From contig CBDBQH010000003.1 in the NCBI GenBank assembly GCA_965208975.1, positions 310,001-374,000 of the forward strand: a DNA stretch of 64,000 nucleotides, in the 5' to 3' direction. Each line of letters opens with the position of its first letter. Within the stretch, counting starts at the first letter, position 1. The translations under genes were made by a program, and so were the position numbers. Under the pieces are notes generated by a model. That model was not told where the DNA came from and made no database searches. It was given only the letters and a program-made list of their open reading frames with translations. Positions 7,663-16,707 of this stretch are shown here, in pieces. Origin of the DNA: G963663315 sp965208975 (GTDB taxonomy: Bacteria; Pseudomonadota; Gammaproteobacteria; Arenicellales; Poriferihabitantaceae).

Positions 7663-10600
7663 ATGAACCTTTTATTACCTTTCGTTTTTGCCAACAAGCG
7701 CGTATCCCTCACGCTGCTCGCCCTGATGACGCTGTCCGGTGTGTGGGCTTATTTCGACCTGCCCAAAGCCGAAGACCCTGGTTTCGTTGTTCGTCAGGCA
7801 ACGGTAGTTACCCGCCTGCCCGGCGCCAACGCCCAACGCATGGAAGAGCTGGTCAGCGCGGTTCTGGAAAAGGCGATCATCGAAATGGCCGAGCTGGACA
7901 ATGTCAGAAGCACATCGCGAAACAGCATATCCATTATCAATGCCGAATATAAAGCCGCCTACACCGACATGCGGCCGATATTCGATGATCTGCGCCGCAG
8001 GATTGAAGTCGCCAGCGTCGACCTGCCTGAGGGTGTATTGGGCCCGGTGGTCAATGATCAGCTGGGCGAGGTATTCGGCAGCCTGTATTCACTCAGTGGC
8101 GAAGGGTTCAATGACGCCGAGCTCAAACTGGAAGCCGAGCGGATTAAAGATGAGTTGCTGTTGCTGGACGATGTCGCCAAAGTCGAGTTACAGGGTCTGC
8201 GTGATGAGACAATCTATGTCGAATACAGCGACGCCGCCCTGCGGGAGATGAAGATTACCGCCAATGAACTGGCCAGCGCGATAAAGAATACCAATACCAT
8301 CCGCAGTGGCGGCCAAATGGTGGTTGGCAACGAGCGACTGAGCCTGGAGCCGTCGGGTGATTTTTCCGGGATTGAAGCGTTGCGTACAACGCTCCTGCGT
8401 AGCTCGACCGGAGACCTGTTACAGCTACAGGATTTGGCCAATATCTCCCGCGTGGTAGCGGACCCGCCCGGTGAACTGGTACGTACACGAGGCGTACCGG
8501 CAATCTCGATCAATGTGAGTATGGTCACCGGGGGCGATATCGTGGCGCTGGGAAGCATACTGGAATCCTTTGTTCAACGAATCCGAAATACGCTGCCCAT
8601 CGGGATGACGCTGGAGAAAATAGTGAGCCAGGCTGATATTGTGAACACAAGTATCGGTGATTTTCTCTCCAGCATTGTGCAGGCTATCTCCATTGTCGGC
8701 ATTGTACTATTGCTATCTCTGGGTCTGCGTACCGGCCTCATCATCGCGACATCCATCCCGGTCACCATGGCGCTGACACTGATGGTAATGCAGTGGTTCG
8801 GCATGACGATAGACAAGGTTTCACTGGCCGGGCTGATCATCTCGCTGGGGTTGCTGGTAGATAATGGAATTGTGATGGCCGAAGCGATTCAGAAAAGACT
8901 ACTGGCCGGCGAAAAGCGCATGTCGGCTGCTGTTGCCACGGCCAACACCATGCGAATCCCCCTGTTGGTCGGGTCAGCCACCACGGTCGCCGCATTCTCG
9001 CCCATCGTGCTGGCGGAATCGGCGGTGGGTGAATTTACCGCCGCGATAGGATATGTCGTTGCCATATCCCTGAGCATATCCTGGTTTCTTTCCATGACCA
9101 TCATTCCGTTGCTCGGCGGATTATTGTTGAAGGCGTCCAATGCCCCCGGCAACCGGAAACCCAGCATTCTGGAGCGCTGGTATCGGGCGCTGCTGAACAG
9201 GGCCATCCGCTTTCGCTGGGTGACTATTGCAATAACCTGTCTGCTGTTTTATTCGATGACGGTCGCCATGGGTATGCTGCGAAATGAATTCATTGCGCCA
9301 TCGGACGAACCGCTGGTCACGATTGAGCTGGATTTGCCACAAGGGGTCGATGTCAGTGTCACCGAAGAAACAGCCGACAATCTCAGTCAATTTCTGCACT
9401 CGCAACGGGCCGGCAATACCGGCGTGGTTGACTGGACCCAGTATATCGGCATTTCAGCGCCCAAATTCAAACTTGGATATAACCCCGGGCAAACCGATGC
9501 CGCCCATGTCACGACCCTCGTAAATGTCAAAAGTCCTGTAGAGATTGACGCCGTCATTGAGTTGCTGCAGAACCATCTCGGCAACAATTATCCCGATGCC
9601 AGATACAAGGTCGCGCGTCTGGCACAAGGCCCTCCGGTCTCCTATCCGATTCAGGTGCGTCTGTCCGGCAAGAATATCAACCAGCTGGAACCACTCGCAT
9701 CGCGGCTCAAACAACAACTGTACACAACTGACGGCATACTGGATGTAATAGATGATTGGGGCATCCGCTCGCGCAAGATTAGTGTGGAAATAGATGCAAA
9801 CCGGGCGAATGTCTCAGGACTTTCAAACCGCGATATCGCCAATTCGCTATTTGCCGGTATCAGCGGCAATCAGGTGAGTGAATTGCGGGAAGGCGAAAAC
9901 CGGATTCCAGTCGTACTGCGCTCCATCAATACGGACCGCAGTGACATAAGACGTTTGCCAGACCTTACCGTGACCTCCTCCACCAGTGGCCGATCTGTGT
10001 CTTTGGCCCAGGTGGCCGACATAGACGTACTATGGGAGACGCCGGTAATCAAACGTCGCGACAGGGTGCGAACCATCACAATTTCCGCCACTTTGCTGCC
10101 CGGATTCAGCGCCACAGACATCAATAGTACCCTCAAACCCTGGTTGGCGAATTGGTCGCTTCCCGCCGGCTTTGATTACGAAGAGGGCGGGGAATCAGAA
10201 TCCTCTGACAAGGCGACTCAATCCATCGTCAACAAGCTGCCTGTTGCAGGTCTCGCTATCATCATATTGCTGGTTGGCCAGTTCAATTCTTTTCGCAAGG
10301 CCGGGCTCGTTATAATGACCATTCCTCTCGGCCTGATCGGCATGGCGTGGGGATTGGCCGTCACAGATGTCGCTTTTGGTTTCTTCACGATCCTCGGCAT
10401 TATCTCGCTGGCGGGTATCGTGATCAACAACGCCATCATTTTGATAGATCAAATCAGTATTGAAGAGAATACCGGCACATCCGGATGTGAGGCGATTATC
10501 AAAGCATCCGTACAAAGATTCAGACCCATTCTGTTAACCACAGCCACAACCTGCGGAGGCATGACGCCACTGGCTGTGCAGCCAGGCATGTTCCAGACCA

Positions 10601-10713
10601 TGGCCGTGGCGCTGACAGGCGGGATGCTCATTGGCACAGCGATTACATTGCTACTGGTGCCAGCGGTGTATTCATTGCTATTCAAGGCGGATATGAAACG
10701 GCTGGTGGATTAG
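7663..10713 (+). CDS. RND-family efflux permease (AcrB/HAE-type)
   Basis: Proton-driven inner-membrane pump of 1,016 residues, the normal size. It begins 12 nt after the adaptor. The first membrane helix is near residues 8-28 (VFANKRVSLTLLALMTLSGVW). A large porter loop precedes helices 2-6 at about residues 330-490, and the pattern repeats in the second half, for twelve helices in total. An acidic residue in helix 4 (LLVDNGIVMAEAI, D400) is the expected proton-relay position. The second-half motif GIVINNAIILIDQ corresponds to helix 10. Closest overall style is the AcrB/AcrD/AcrF group and its relatives, not the heavy-metal CusA group. The transported compound cannot be told from sequence alone. 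Confidence 0.96.
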   Translation: MNLLLPFVFANKRVSLTLLALMTLSGVWAYFDLPKAEDPGFVVRQATVVTRLPGANAQRMEELVSAVLEKAIIEMAELDNVRSTSRNSISIINAEYKAAYTDMRPIFDDLRRRIEVASVDLPEGVLGPVVNDQLGEVFGSLYSLSGEGFNDAELKLEAERIKDELLLLDDVAKVELQGLRDETIYVEYSDAALREMKITANELASAIKNTNTIRSGGQMVVGNERLSLEPSGDFSGIEALRTTLLRSSTGDLLQLQDLANISRVVADPPGELVRTRGVPAISINVSMVTGGDIVALGSILESFVQRIRNTLPIGMTLEKIVSQADIVNTSIGDFLSSIVQAISIVGIVLLLSLGLRTGLIIATSIPVTMALTLMVMQWFGMTIDKVSLAGLIISLGLLVDNGIVMAEAIQKRLLAGEKRMSAAVATANTMRIPLLVGSATTVAAFSPIVLAESAVGEFTAAIGYVVAISLSISWFLSMTIIPLLGGLLLKASNAPGNRKPSILERWYRALLNRAIRFRWVTIAITCLLFYSMTVAMGMLRNEFIAPSDEPLVTIELDLPQGVDVSVTEETADNLSQFLHSQRAGNTGVVDWTQYIGISAPKFKLGYNPGQTDAAHVTTLVNVKSPVEIDAVIELLQNHLGNNYPDARYKVARLAQGPPVSYPIQVRLSGKNINQLEPLASRLKQQLYTTDGILDVIDDWGIRSRKISVEIDANRANVSGLSNRDIANSLFAGISGNQVSELREGENRIPVVLRSINTDRSDIRRLPDLTVTSSTSGRSVSLAQVADIDVLWETPVIKRRDRVRTITISATLLPGFSATDINSTLKPWLANWSLPAGFDYEEGGESESSDKATQSIVNKLPVAGLAIIILLVGQFNSFRKAGLVIMTIPLGLIGMAWGLAVTDVAFGFFTILGIISLAGIVINNAIILIDQISIEENTGTSGCEAIIKASVQRFRPILLTTATTCGGMTPLAVQPGMFQTMAVALTGGMLIGTAITLLLVPAVYSLLFKADMKRLVD

Positions 10714-10785
10714 ACCCTGCAAGCAATTTAATGATACGATTTGGCGAATTTTTACCTGACGCGCCCTGCCCGCAATAATTATCAG

Positions 10786-11556
10786 ATGCCCAACCACAAA
10801 ACCATCGTTGGAAAATGGCTCAAAACAGGATTGCTGACCCTTGTCTTCGGCCTGATCTGCGGTTACGCCACGGCTTCCCCGCCGACAAAGGAGAACGATC
10901 CACTGGAAAAGATGAACCGGAGTATTCTGGAGTTCAATCTGGGTGTGGATCGAACGATTCTGAGGCCGGTCGCAAAGTCCTGGCGCACAATCGTGCCCAC
11001 GCCGGTACGCAAGGGAATTGGCAATTTCTTCTCGAACCTGTGGCAGCCGATGACGATTGTAAACGATTTGCTACAAGGCAAGGTCGGGCAGGCCACCCAT
11101 GATACGATGCGGTTTCTGCTCAATACCACTGCTGGCGTACTGGGCATATTCGATGTCGCCAGTGAACTGGATTTGCCAGAACATAAAGAAGATTTCGGAC
11201 AAACGCTCGCGCTCTGGGGAGCGCCTTCCGGCCCTTATCTGGTACTGCCTTTTCTGGGACCGGGCAATCTGCGGGATACGGTCGGTCTTGTGCCACAGTT
11301 TGCTTATAGTGATGCGGTCGGATACCTTGATTCCCCGCACCGTTTTTATGCCAGTGGTGTGAGGTTGGTGGAGGCTCGCTCGCTTCTGCTGGATGCGGAT
11401 GGATTACTTGAAGTCCAACCGGACCCCTATCTTTTCCTGCGCGAGACCTGGCGCCAGTCAAGAGCGAATCTGATTCATGACGGCAACCCTCCCCGCTCGG
11501 AAGAAGAGTTCACCGAAGACGAACTGATTGATCAGCTTTTGCAGGATGAGCCGTAA
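10786..11556 (+). CDS. mlaA: MlaA/VacJ-family phospholipid-removal protein
   Basis: Removes misplaced phospholipids from the outer leaflet of the outer membrane and passes them to the Mla pathway. 256 residues from ATG 10786; an upstream TTG in frame at 10741 would add an unlikely hydrophilic stretch before the signal peptide. Family motifs include DPLEKMNRSILEFN, SNLWQP and the PFLGPGNLRD stretch, ending in an acidic tail. Unlike E. coli MlaA, I see no good lipobox: the hydrophobic segment reads FGLICGYATA, with Cys in an atypical context, and a signal-peptidase I site after ATA looks more likely. No mlaBCDEF genes are nearby. It is separated from the RND operon by 72 bp. Confidence 0.93.
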   Translation: MPNHKTIVGKWLKTGLLTLVFGLICGYATASPPTKENDPLEKMNRSILEFNLGVDRTILRPVAKSWRTIVPTPVRKGIGNFFSNLWQPMTIVNDLLQGKVGQATHDTMRFLLNTTAGVLGIFDVASELDLPEHKEDFGQTLALWGAPSGPYLVLPFLGPGNLRDTVGLVPQFAYSDAVGYLDSPHRFYASGVRLVEARSLLLDADGLLEVQPDPYLFLRETWRQSRANLIHDGNPPRSEEEFTEDELIDQLLQDEP

Positions 11557-11558
11557 TC

Positions 11559-12377
11559 ATGGCAGTCTATGCGGTGGGGGATATTCAGGGATGTGCAGGC
11601 GCTTTTGAAAAGATCCTGACCAAAATAAACTTTGATCCTGGCCGCGATCAGGTCTGGCTGTGCGGCGACCTGGTCAACCGCGGCCCGAACTCGCTGGAAG
11701 TACTGAGAACTGTTCGCAGACTCGGTGACAGCGCCGTCGCGGTCCTGGGAAACCATGATTTGCATTTTCTCTCGGTTGCGGCCGGAATTCGCCATCATCG
11801 TACAGACGACACGTTAAAAACGCTCTTGAAAGCGCCGGATATTGAAGAACTGATTTCCTGGTTGCGCCAACAACCCCTGGTTCATTGTGACGAAAAACTG
11901 AAAACGATCATGACTCATGCCGGAGTGTACCCGGCATGGACACGCAACCGGCTAATGGATTATTCCAAAGAAATAGAAACCATTTTGCAAGGCGAGAAAT
12001 GCAACCGCTTCCTCAAATATATATATGGTAATCAACCCACTGTATGGGACGAGAAGCTCACCGGAAAGAAAAGGCGCCGCTTCATCGTCAACTGCCTGAC
12101 ACGCATGCGTTACTGCGATTCGCAGGGCAAACTGGATTTTTCACAAAAGGGAGCGCCCGGCGCCCAGCAAGCGGGGTGGATTCCCTGGTACATGCATCCG
12201 CACCGGAAAATCAGCAAGTGGCGCATCGTGTTCGGTCACTGGTCTACCCTGGGTTACCTTCAATATCAGAACATCATCAGCCTCGATAGCGGTTGTGTAT
12301 GGGGCGGGCGGCTGACAGCGGTACAACTCGATGCAGACTATATCGCGCCGAAATGGCAAGTGAAATGCGGGAAATAA
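11559..12377 (+). CDS. apaH: Symmetrical bis(5'-nucleosyl)-tetraphosphatase
   Basis: Hydrolyses Ap4A to two ADP, controlling alarmone dinucleotides and RNA Np4 caps. 272 residues, normal for ApaH. Metallophosphatase motifs are intact: GDIQG (residues 7-11), GDLVNRGP (36-43), GNHD (64-67), then MTHAGVYP and FGHWSTL. It begins two bases after the mlaA stop, and its own stop precedes the aminopeptidase start by two bases, so the three genes look co-transcribed. The pairing with mlaA and an M18 peptidase is unlike the ksgA-apaG-apaH order of enterobacteria. Confidence 0.97.
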   Translation: MAVYAVGDIQGCAGAFEKILTKINFDPGRDQVWLCGDLVNRGPNSLEVLRTVRRLGDSAVAVLGNHDLHFLSVAAGIRHHRTDDTLKTLLKAPDIEELISWLRQQPLVHCDEKLKTIMTHAGVYPAWTRNRLMDYSKEIETILQGEKCNRFLKYIYGNQPTVWDEKLTGKKRRRFIVNCLTRMRYCDSQGKLDFSQKGAPGAQQAGWIPWYMHPHRKISKWRIVFGHWSTLGYLQYQNIISLDSGCVWGGRLTAVQLDADYIAPKWQVKCGK

Positions 12378-12379
12378 TC

Positions 12380-13675
12380 ATGTCTGAACAAATCAGGGAA
12401 TTACTGAATTTCATCGCCCGCTCTCCGACTCCGTTTCATTGTGTCGCAAATCTCACAAGTACCCTGTTCAATGCCGGCTTCCAGTCACTACAGGAGAATT
12501 CCGATTGGTCGAAGTTAGCTCCCGGAAACTATTTCGTCACCCGCAATGATTCATCGCTGATTGCCTTCCGCTATGCCCGGAATCCGGTGCATCACGGGTT
12601 TCGATTGCTCGGGGCGCATACCGACAGCCCCTGCCTGAAAATAAAACCGAACGCGGTAACCGTCAACAACGGATACGCGAAACTGGGGGTGGAGGTCTAT
12701 GGGGGCGCCCTGCTGAACCCGTGGTTTGACCGGGAGCTGGCGCTGGCGGGAAGAGTCACGCTACAAGACGCGGATGACTGGATTCACAACATACTGCTGG
12801 ATATCCGGCAACCGGTCGCATTCATCCCCAGTCTGGCCATTCATCTTGACCGCGGAGTCAATGACCACCGCACCATCAACCAGCAGGAACACCTGCCTGC
12901 GGTAATATGCCGAACCGATGAAAAGGAGTCGGATTTCGAGCCTGTACTGGAAAAATGGATACGACAGGAACACCCGAAACAGGTATTTACCCGGATTCTT
13001 TCCCATGAATTATCCCTGTATGACCACCAACGCCCGCAAATCGTCGGTCTGAAACAGGAATTCATCGCCTCTGCAAGGCTGGACAATCTGTTAAGCTGCC
13101 ACGCTGCTATTCAGGCCCTGATTGAATCAGAGAGTCCATTCAATCAGGTGGTTGTGCTCAATGATCACGAGGAAATCGGCAGTGGTTCGACTAGCGGCGC
13201 CAAAGGATCGTTTCTGCCGGCGACGCTGTCACGAATCTGCGGCGATAGTGAGGACATGCAACGAGCTATCCACCACTCCATGTTTATCTCCGTGGATAAT
13301 GCCCATGGCGTTCATCCCAACTATGCGATGATGCACGAACCGTCCCATCAACCGTTGCTCAATAACGGACCTGTAATCAAGATCAACAATAATCAGCGAT
13401 ACGCAACCAACAGCCAAACCGAAGCGGTATTCAAGGCCGTGTGCATGAAAACCGAAACGCCCTTTCAAATGGTAGTAGCAAGATCCGATATGGGCTGCGG
13501 CTCAACCATAGGACCAATCACTGCAACCCGTCTGGGCATCCGCGCGGTGGATATTGGCGTACCACAACTGGGCATGCATTCGATCCGGGAGCTGGCCGGA
13601 GTCGCCGATCAGGCATGGCTGACCCGGTCTTTAAGAGGATTTCTTGATTTCACTCCCTGGCCGTTTCAAAGCTGA
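12380..13675 (+). CDS. apeB: M18-family aminopeptidase (aspartyl aminopeptidase type)
   Basis: A zinc metallopeptidase that trims N-terminal, mainly acidic, residues from peptides in the cytoplasm. 431 residues from ATG 12380; an in-frame start 87 bases upstream lies within apaH and is rejected. Visible metal and catalytic motifs are GAHTDSPCLKI (His80, Asp82), NDHEEIGSGSTSGAKGSF (Asp ligand and Glu-Glu pair), SVDNAHGVHPNY (Asp ligand) and the terminal HSIRELAG His. Length equals the bacterial ApeB form. It is convergent with the cytochrome c gene, whose stop lies only 7 bp away. Confidence 0.95.
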   Translation: MSEQIRELLNFIARSPTPFHCVANLTSTLFNAGFQSLQENSDWSKLAPGNYFVTRNDSSLIAFRYARNPVHHGFRLLGAHTDSPCLKIKPNAVTVNNGYAKLGVEVYGGALLNPWFDRELALAGRVTLQDADDWIHNILLDIRQPVAFIPSLAIHLDRGVNDHRTINQQEHLPAVICRTDEKESDFEPVLEKWIRQEHPKQVFTRILSHELSLYDHQRPQIVGLKQEFIASARLDNLLSCHAAIQALIESESPFNQVVVLNDHEEIGSGSTSGAKGSFLPATLSRICGDSEDMQRAIHHSMFISVDNAHGVHPNYAMMHEPSHQPLLNNGPVIKINNNQRYATNSQTEAVFKAVCMKTETPFQMVVARSDMGCGSTIGPITATRLGIRAVDIGVPQLGMHSIRELAGVADQAWLTRSLRGFLDFTPWPFQS

Positions 13676-13682
13676 CAGGATG

Positions 13683-14006
13683 TTACTGATTACCGACCAT
13701 ATAGTCGACAATCGCTTTGACCTCAGCGTCACTCAAATCCGTAAAACCTCCCTTGGGCGGCATGGCGCCGGTATTGCCGGTAAAACCATTGATTGCATTG
13801 CTGTAAATCATGTCCATGCCACGGGTCATTCTGGCCTGCCAATCCGCCGTATCGCCCGGTTTCGGCGCCCCGGCAATACCAAAGCCGTGACAAACACTGC
13901 ATTTCGATTCATACTCGCCTTTTGCATCCGCCAGAACACCGGAAGAAACGATGAATGAAAACACCACCGGCAACAGGTAATTCATGAAATTGTGCAATAT
14001 CTTCAT
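13683..14006 (-). CDS. Class I cytochrome c, c5-like
   Basis: A small periplasmic electron carrier of 107 residues. The signal peptide is residues about 1-26 (MNYLLPVVFSFIVSSGVLA); a Met at residue 8 is an alternative start. The haem site CSVCH is at residues 36-40. The distal methionine is in TGAMPPKGG (Met82), the c5-like arrangement with a C-terminal helix SDAEVKAIVDYMV. The start codon overlaps the stop of the upstream secreted protein (ATGA), so the two are probably translated together. Its electron donor and acceptor are unknown. Confidence 0.93.
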   Translation of the reverse strand: MKILHNFMNYLLPVVFSFIVSSGVLADAKGEYESKCSVCHGFGIAGAPKPGDTADWQARMTRGMDMIYSNAINGFTGNTGAMPPKGGFTDLSDAEVKAIVDYMVGNQ

Positions 14007-14383
14007 CCCGATCGCCGGTCAATAAAAGCAATCGCCAGCCGGTCGCCGCCGCCGGAGCCGGGAAACAACTCCAGATACTTTCCAGGCGCTCCGTAAGAAG
14101 TCAACCAGCCCGCTACGGACTCGGCCCAGAGTCGCCCGGCATCTCCACCGGGATAACGGATTTCGATATAGGTTTCCTCATCTTCTTCGTATAAAGACAG
14201 GATTGTATGGATTTGCCCAAGTGCAATGACATTCGCCCCGGTTACATACTTCGGCCACTGCCAGCGATACAGTATCTCAGTATGTTCAGAAAGGGCGACC
14301 ACATTGAAACAGGTGGTAACCAGTATGACGAATGCGGAGATTCGAGACAGTTTCAAGTGATAGCCCGGAACGTGACAAGACAT
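14003..14383 (-). CDS. Secreted protein of unknown function, coupled to cytochrome c
   Basis: 126 residues. An N-terminal hydrophobic segment (about residues 14-30, SAFVILVTTCFNVVALS) suggests export. The mature part is about 95 residues with aromatic motifs YRWQWPKYVTGANVIAL and a C-terminal YLELFPGSGGGDRLAIAFI. The last segment weakly recalls the end of OmpA/MotB-like domains, but I cannot assign a family. Translation is coupled to the cytochrome by a 4-base overlap, which suggests a joint role in the periplasm. 78 bp separate it from rsfS. Confidence 0.7.
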   Translation of the reverse strand: MSCHVPGYHLKLSRISAFVILVTTCFNVVALSEHTEILYRWQWPKYVTGANVIALGQIHTILSLYEEDEETYIEIRYPGGDAGRLWAESVAGWLTSYGAPGKYLELFPGSGGGDRLAIAFIDRRSG

Positions 14384-14461
14384 TGGGTGGGATTATAACC
14401 CGGTTTCACCTATGACAGGGTCCCTTCCACAGTCAGACAGCGATACACCGGCGAATCCGCC

Positions 14462-14839
14462 TTAAGCCAGTTGAACGGAGCGCTGAAAAGCCTCATTCCA
14501 CAGACTCTCCAGGTCATAATGCCGGCGCGTGGCGTCCAGCATGATATGGACCACCACATCGACAAAATCAACCAGTATCCACTCCCGGGACCCCTCCCCT
14601 TCAATACCCATCGGTTTGTAGCCGGATTCGAGCATGAACTCCAGAACCCGTTCACAAAGGGTTTGTATATGGCGTCCCGAAGTCCCGGTAACTACCACCA
14701 TATAATCAGTAATATCAGTGAGTTTGCGTACGTCCAGTATTTTGATGTCAACGCCTTTGGCGTCTTCAAGCGCTGCCGTCACCCGGTCACACATTGCACC
14801 AGCTACGGGTCGTCGGGTTGTATTTACAGATTCGTTCAC
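14462..14839 (-). CDS. rsfS: Ribosomal silencing factor RsfS
   Basis: Binds L14 on the large subunit and blocks subunit joining when growth slows. 125 residues; the core runs from KGVDIKILDVRKLTDITDYMVV through GREWILVDFVDVVVHIM, with a C-terminal YDLESLW. The start overlaps the nadD stop by four bases. In many gammaproteobacteria rlmH and the mrdAB genes follow; here a cytochrome c unit follows instead. Confidence 0.96.
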   Translation of the reverse strand: MNESVNTTRRPVAGAMCDRVTAALEDAKGVDIKILDVRKLTDITDYMVVVTGTSGRHIQTLCERVLEFMLESGYKPMGIEGEGSREWILVDFVDVVVHIMLDATRRHYDLESLWNEAFQRSVQLA

Positions 14840-15501
14840 GGCGCCTCCTGTTCGGGTTTGTCAGGTTCGATTGCATATAAATTGTGAGCGCGTATGTAAT
14901 CCCACACGGCTATCGGCAGCCGGTCGCTAACATCCGTTCCCCGGCTGATGGCACAGCGGATTTCTGTAGCCGAAACCGCGACAGGCTCTATTTCTACTTC
15001 ATAAAATTTGCCGGCGCGATGCTCCATCAGATCATTCAGCCGGGTCGTTCGTCGGCGCTGCCACCAGTTGGGCAAGGGTTGTGGGTAAGACCATCCGGGA
15101 CGCTGCATAACCACGAAGTGGAGCCGGTTGAGCAGGTCATCTATTCGATACCAGTTCGCGAGGCCGGACAACACATCCGCTCCGGCGACAAAACAGAATT
15201 TCCGCTCCGGGTAATCCGCCTGTAATGATGTTACAGTGTCATGGCTCCAGGAAGGTGAAGCGCGTTTCAATTCCCGATCATCCAGCGTATATCCAGCCAC
15301 GCCCGCTATGGCCAAAGCCACCATCTCCAGTCGTTGTTGTGCGCTGGCGAGTGGCGGATTGCGATGCACCGGGCAAGCCGACGGAATGATATGGACACAT
15401 TCAAACCGGCATTGCTGTGAAACGGCAGCAATGGCTTTCAGATGGCCGTTGTGAATGGGGTCAAAAGTACCTCCAAAAATGCCATATAGAAGATCGGGCA
15501 T
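14836..15501 (-). CDS. nadD: Nicotinate-nucleotide adenylyltransferase
   Basis: Transfers AMP from ATP to nicotinate mononucleotide, the penultimate step of NAD synthesis. 221 residues, nucleotidyltransferase fold. The nucleotide signature GGTFDPIHNGHL is at residues 10-21, with the HXGH-type HNGH at 17-20; the second signature is VSATEIR near residue 180. GADVLSGLANWYRIDDLL is the typical central segment. It is first of the nadD-rsfS pair. The 66 bp before it separate it from the upstream membrane-protein gene on the same strand. Confidence 0.96.
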   Translation of the reverse strand: MPDLLYGIFGGTFDPIHNGHLKAIAAVSQQCRFECVHIIPSACPVHRNPPLASAQQRLEMVALAIAGVAGYTLDDRELKRASPSWSHDTVTSLQADYPERKFCFVAGADVLSGLANWYRIDDLLNRLHFVVMQRPGWSYPQPLPNWWQRRRTTRLNDLMEHRAGKFYEVEIEPVAVSATEIRCAISRGTDVSDRLPIAVWDYIRAHNLYAIEPDKPEQEAP

Positions 15502-15567
15502 GGCCTCAATATAGCATTAACGCGAGCGGATTTCACCCCATCCATACGATATAAATGGTTCGGCTCC

Positions 15568-16038
15568 TCAACTACGTGTCGAGGTCACCTTGAATTCCCA
15601 TTTCAAGGCGCCTGTGGCAGCGGCGTTGTCGAATGATAATGTTCTGGAGATGTCACGCGCCTGCTGCGGCGGTATGCGGACATTGATTCTCTCATCTTCC
15701 TGGCCGATAACACGGCAACTTTCCAGTCTCTCGCTGGCGCAATCCAGCATGGTAATACTGATGACCAGCTCCCGCAGCGAATGGGTCAGGTTGGCATTGA
15801 ACAATCTGGCATTGAAGCGATAACCTTCAGCATAAGTCGGCGTCAGTATCGGGTTTTCGATCAGAATATCCTGGTTGGCTATTTTCCCCCGATTGAACTG
15901 AGCTATTTCCGTGGTGGCCAGAATCATGGCCCCGGCGGCAATGACCAGAGCGCCCAGAACGCTGAAGGCGGTTTTCGGGAAATATCGGGATAAGTAAAAC
16001 AGCGAGACGACGATAACTAACAGTAAAATCCATTGCAT
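15568..16038 (-). CDS. Membrane-anchored protein of unknown function
   Basis: 156 residues with two N-terminal membrane helices (about residues 2-18 and 24-43), then a globular part of about 110 residues predicted to be mostly beta strands: NPILTPTYAEGYRFNARLFN, LVISITMLDC, RINVRIPPQQARDISRTLSF, ALKWEFKVTSTR. The strand pattern resembles small immunoglobulin-like or FxLYD-type extracytoplasmic domains (inference). I do not recognise a named family. It is divergent from the [2Fe-2S] protein across a 170-bp gap that holds no further gene. Confidence 0.7.
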   Translation of the reverse strand: MQWILLLVIVVSLFYLSRYFPKTAFSVLGALVIAAGAMILATTEIAQFNRGKIANQDILIENPILTPTYAEGYRFNARLFNANLTHSLRELVISITMLDCASERLESCRVIGQEDERINVRIPPQQARDISRTLSFDNAAATGALKWEFKVTSTRS

Positions 16039-16208
16039 GGTATATACCGGACGGGTTGTTACCTTGAATTATACATTCAAAAAGAGGACTTGATTCCTGC
16101 TTTTGGCCGGAATATGGAGCCGGGCATACTCCAGGCGTCGGTCCGGGGCGCTGCCTTACGATTTGCGTCGCATTTGTACTGTTATACACGGAGGGTTATT
16201 ATTCGGCA

Positions 16209-16613
16209 ATGAATAATGATAGACAGCGAACCTTTGACCGCCGGAAGTATCTCACAGCGGCGGTTGACGACTTGAAGATCAACCGGATTCAACGTCATAT
16301 ATTTTTATGCTGCGACCAAAACAAGCCAAAGTGTTCACTGCGAGACAAGAGCCTGGAATCCTGGAATTTTCTGAAAAATCGGCTGCGGGAACTGGGATTG
16401 GTCAAAGAGGGCGGGGTCTATCGAACCAAGGCGAACTGCCTGCAGATTTGCACCCACGGACCGATTGCGGTGGTTTATCCAGAAGGGGTCTGGTATCACT
16501 CGTGCACCCCTGAAGTACTGGAGAGAATTATCCAGGAACATTTGATTGGCGGTCAGCCAGTGGATGAATTTGCGTTCACCACGCACCCCCTGCCGGATTC
16601 CGGCGCTTACTGA
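16209..16613 (+). CDS. Thioredoxin-like [2Fe-2S] ferredoxin-domain protein
   Basis: 134 residues. The C-terminal 105 form a thioredoxin-like ferredoxin domain: HIFLCCDQNKPKCS supplies Cys34/35 and Cys42, and NCLQICTHGP supplies Cys77 and Cys81, the four-cysteine pattern of this family. The YPEGVWYHSCTPEVLERIIQEHL tail is also characteristic. A GGAGG at about 16191-16195 lies further from ATG 16209 than usual, so the start is not certain. Redox partner is unknown. It is convergent with glmM, and a family-A palindrome lies between the two stops. Confidence 0.88.
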   Translation: MNNDRQRTFDRRKYLTAAVDDLKINRIQRHIFLCCDQNKPKCSLRDKSLESWNFLKNRLRELGLVKEGGVYRTKANCLQICTHGPIAVVYPEGVWYHSCTPEVLERIIQEHLIGGQPVDEFAFTTHPLPDSGAY

Positions 16614-16629
16614 ACGGGTCAGCATACGA

Positions 16630-16659
16630 GTGGATTCCCGCTTACGCGGGAATGACGGG
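16630..16659. repeat. Palindromic repeat family A, copy 3
   Basis: GTGGATTCCCGCTTACGCGG continues to GAATGACGGG; strong inverted repeat ATTCCCGC/GCGGGAAT. It lies between convergent stops (16613 and 16708), where it could act as a bidirectional transcript end. No T-run follows. Confidence 0.85.
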
Positions 16660-16707
16660 ATGGAGACCGGGAATGACGAAGGTTTGGAAGCGCTGATTAT
16701 TGTGGAA

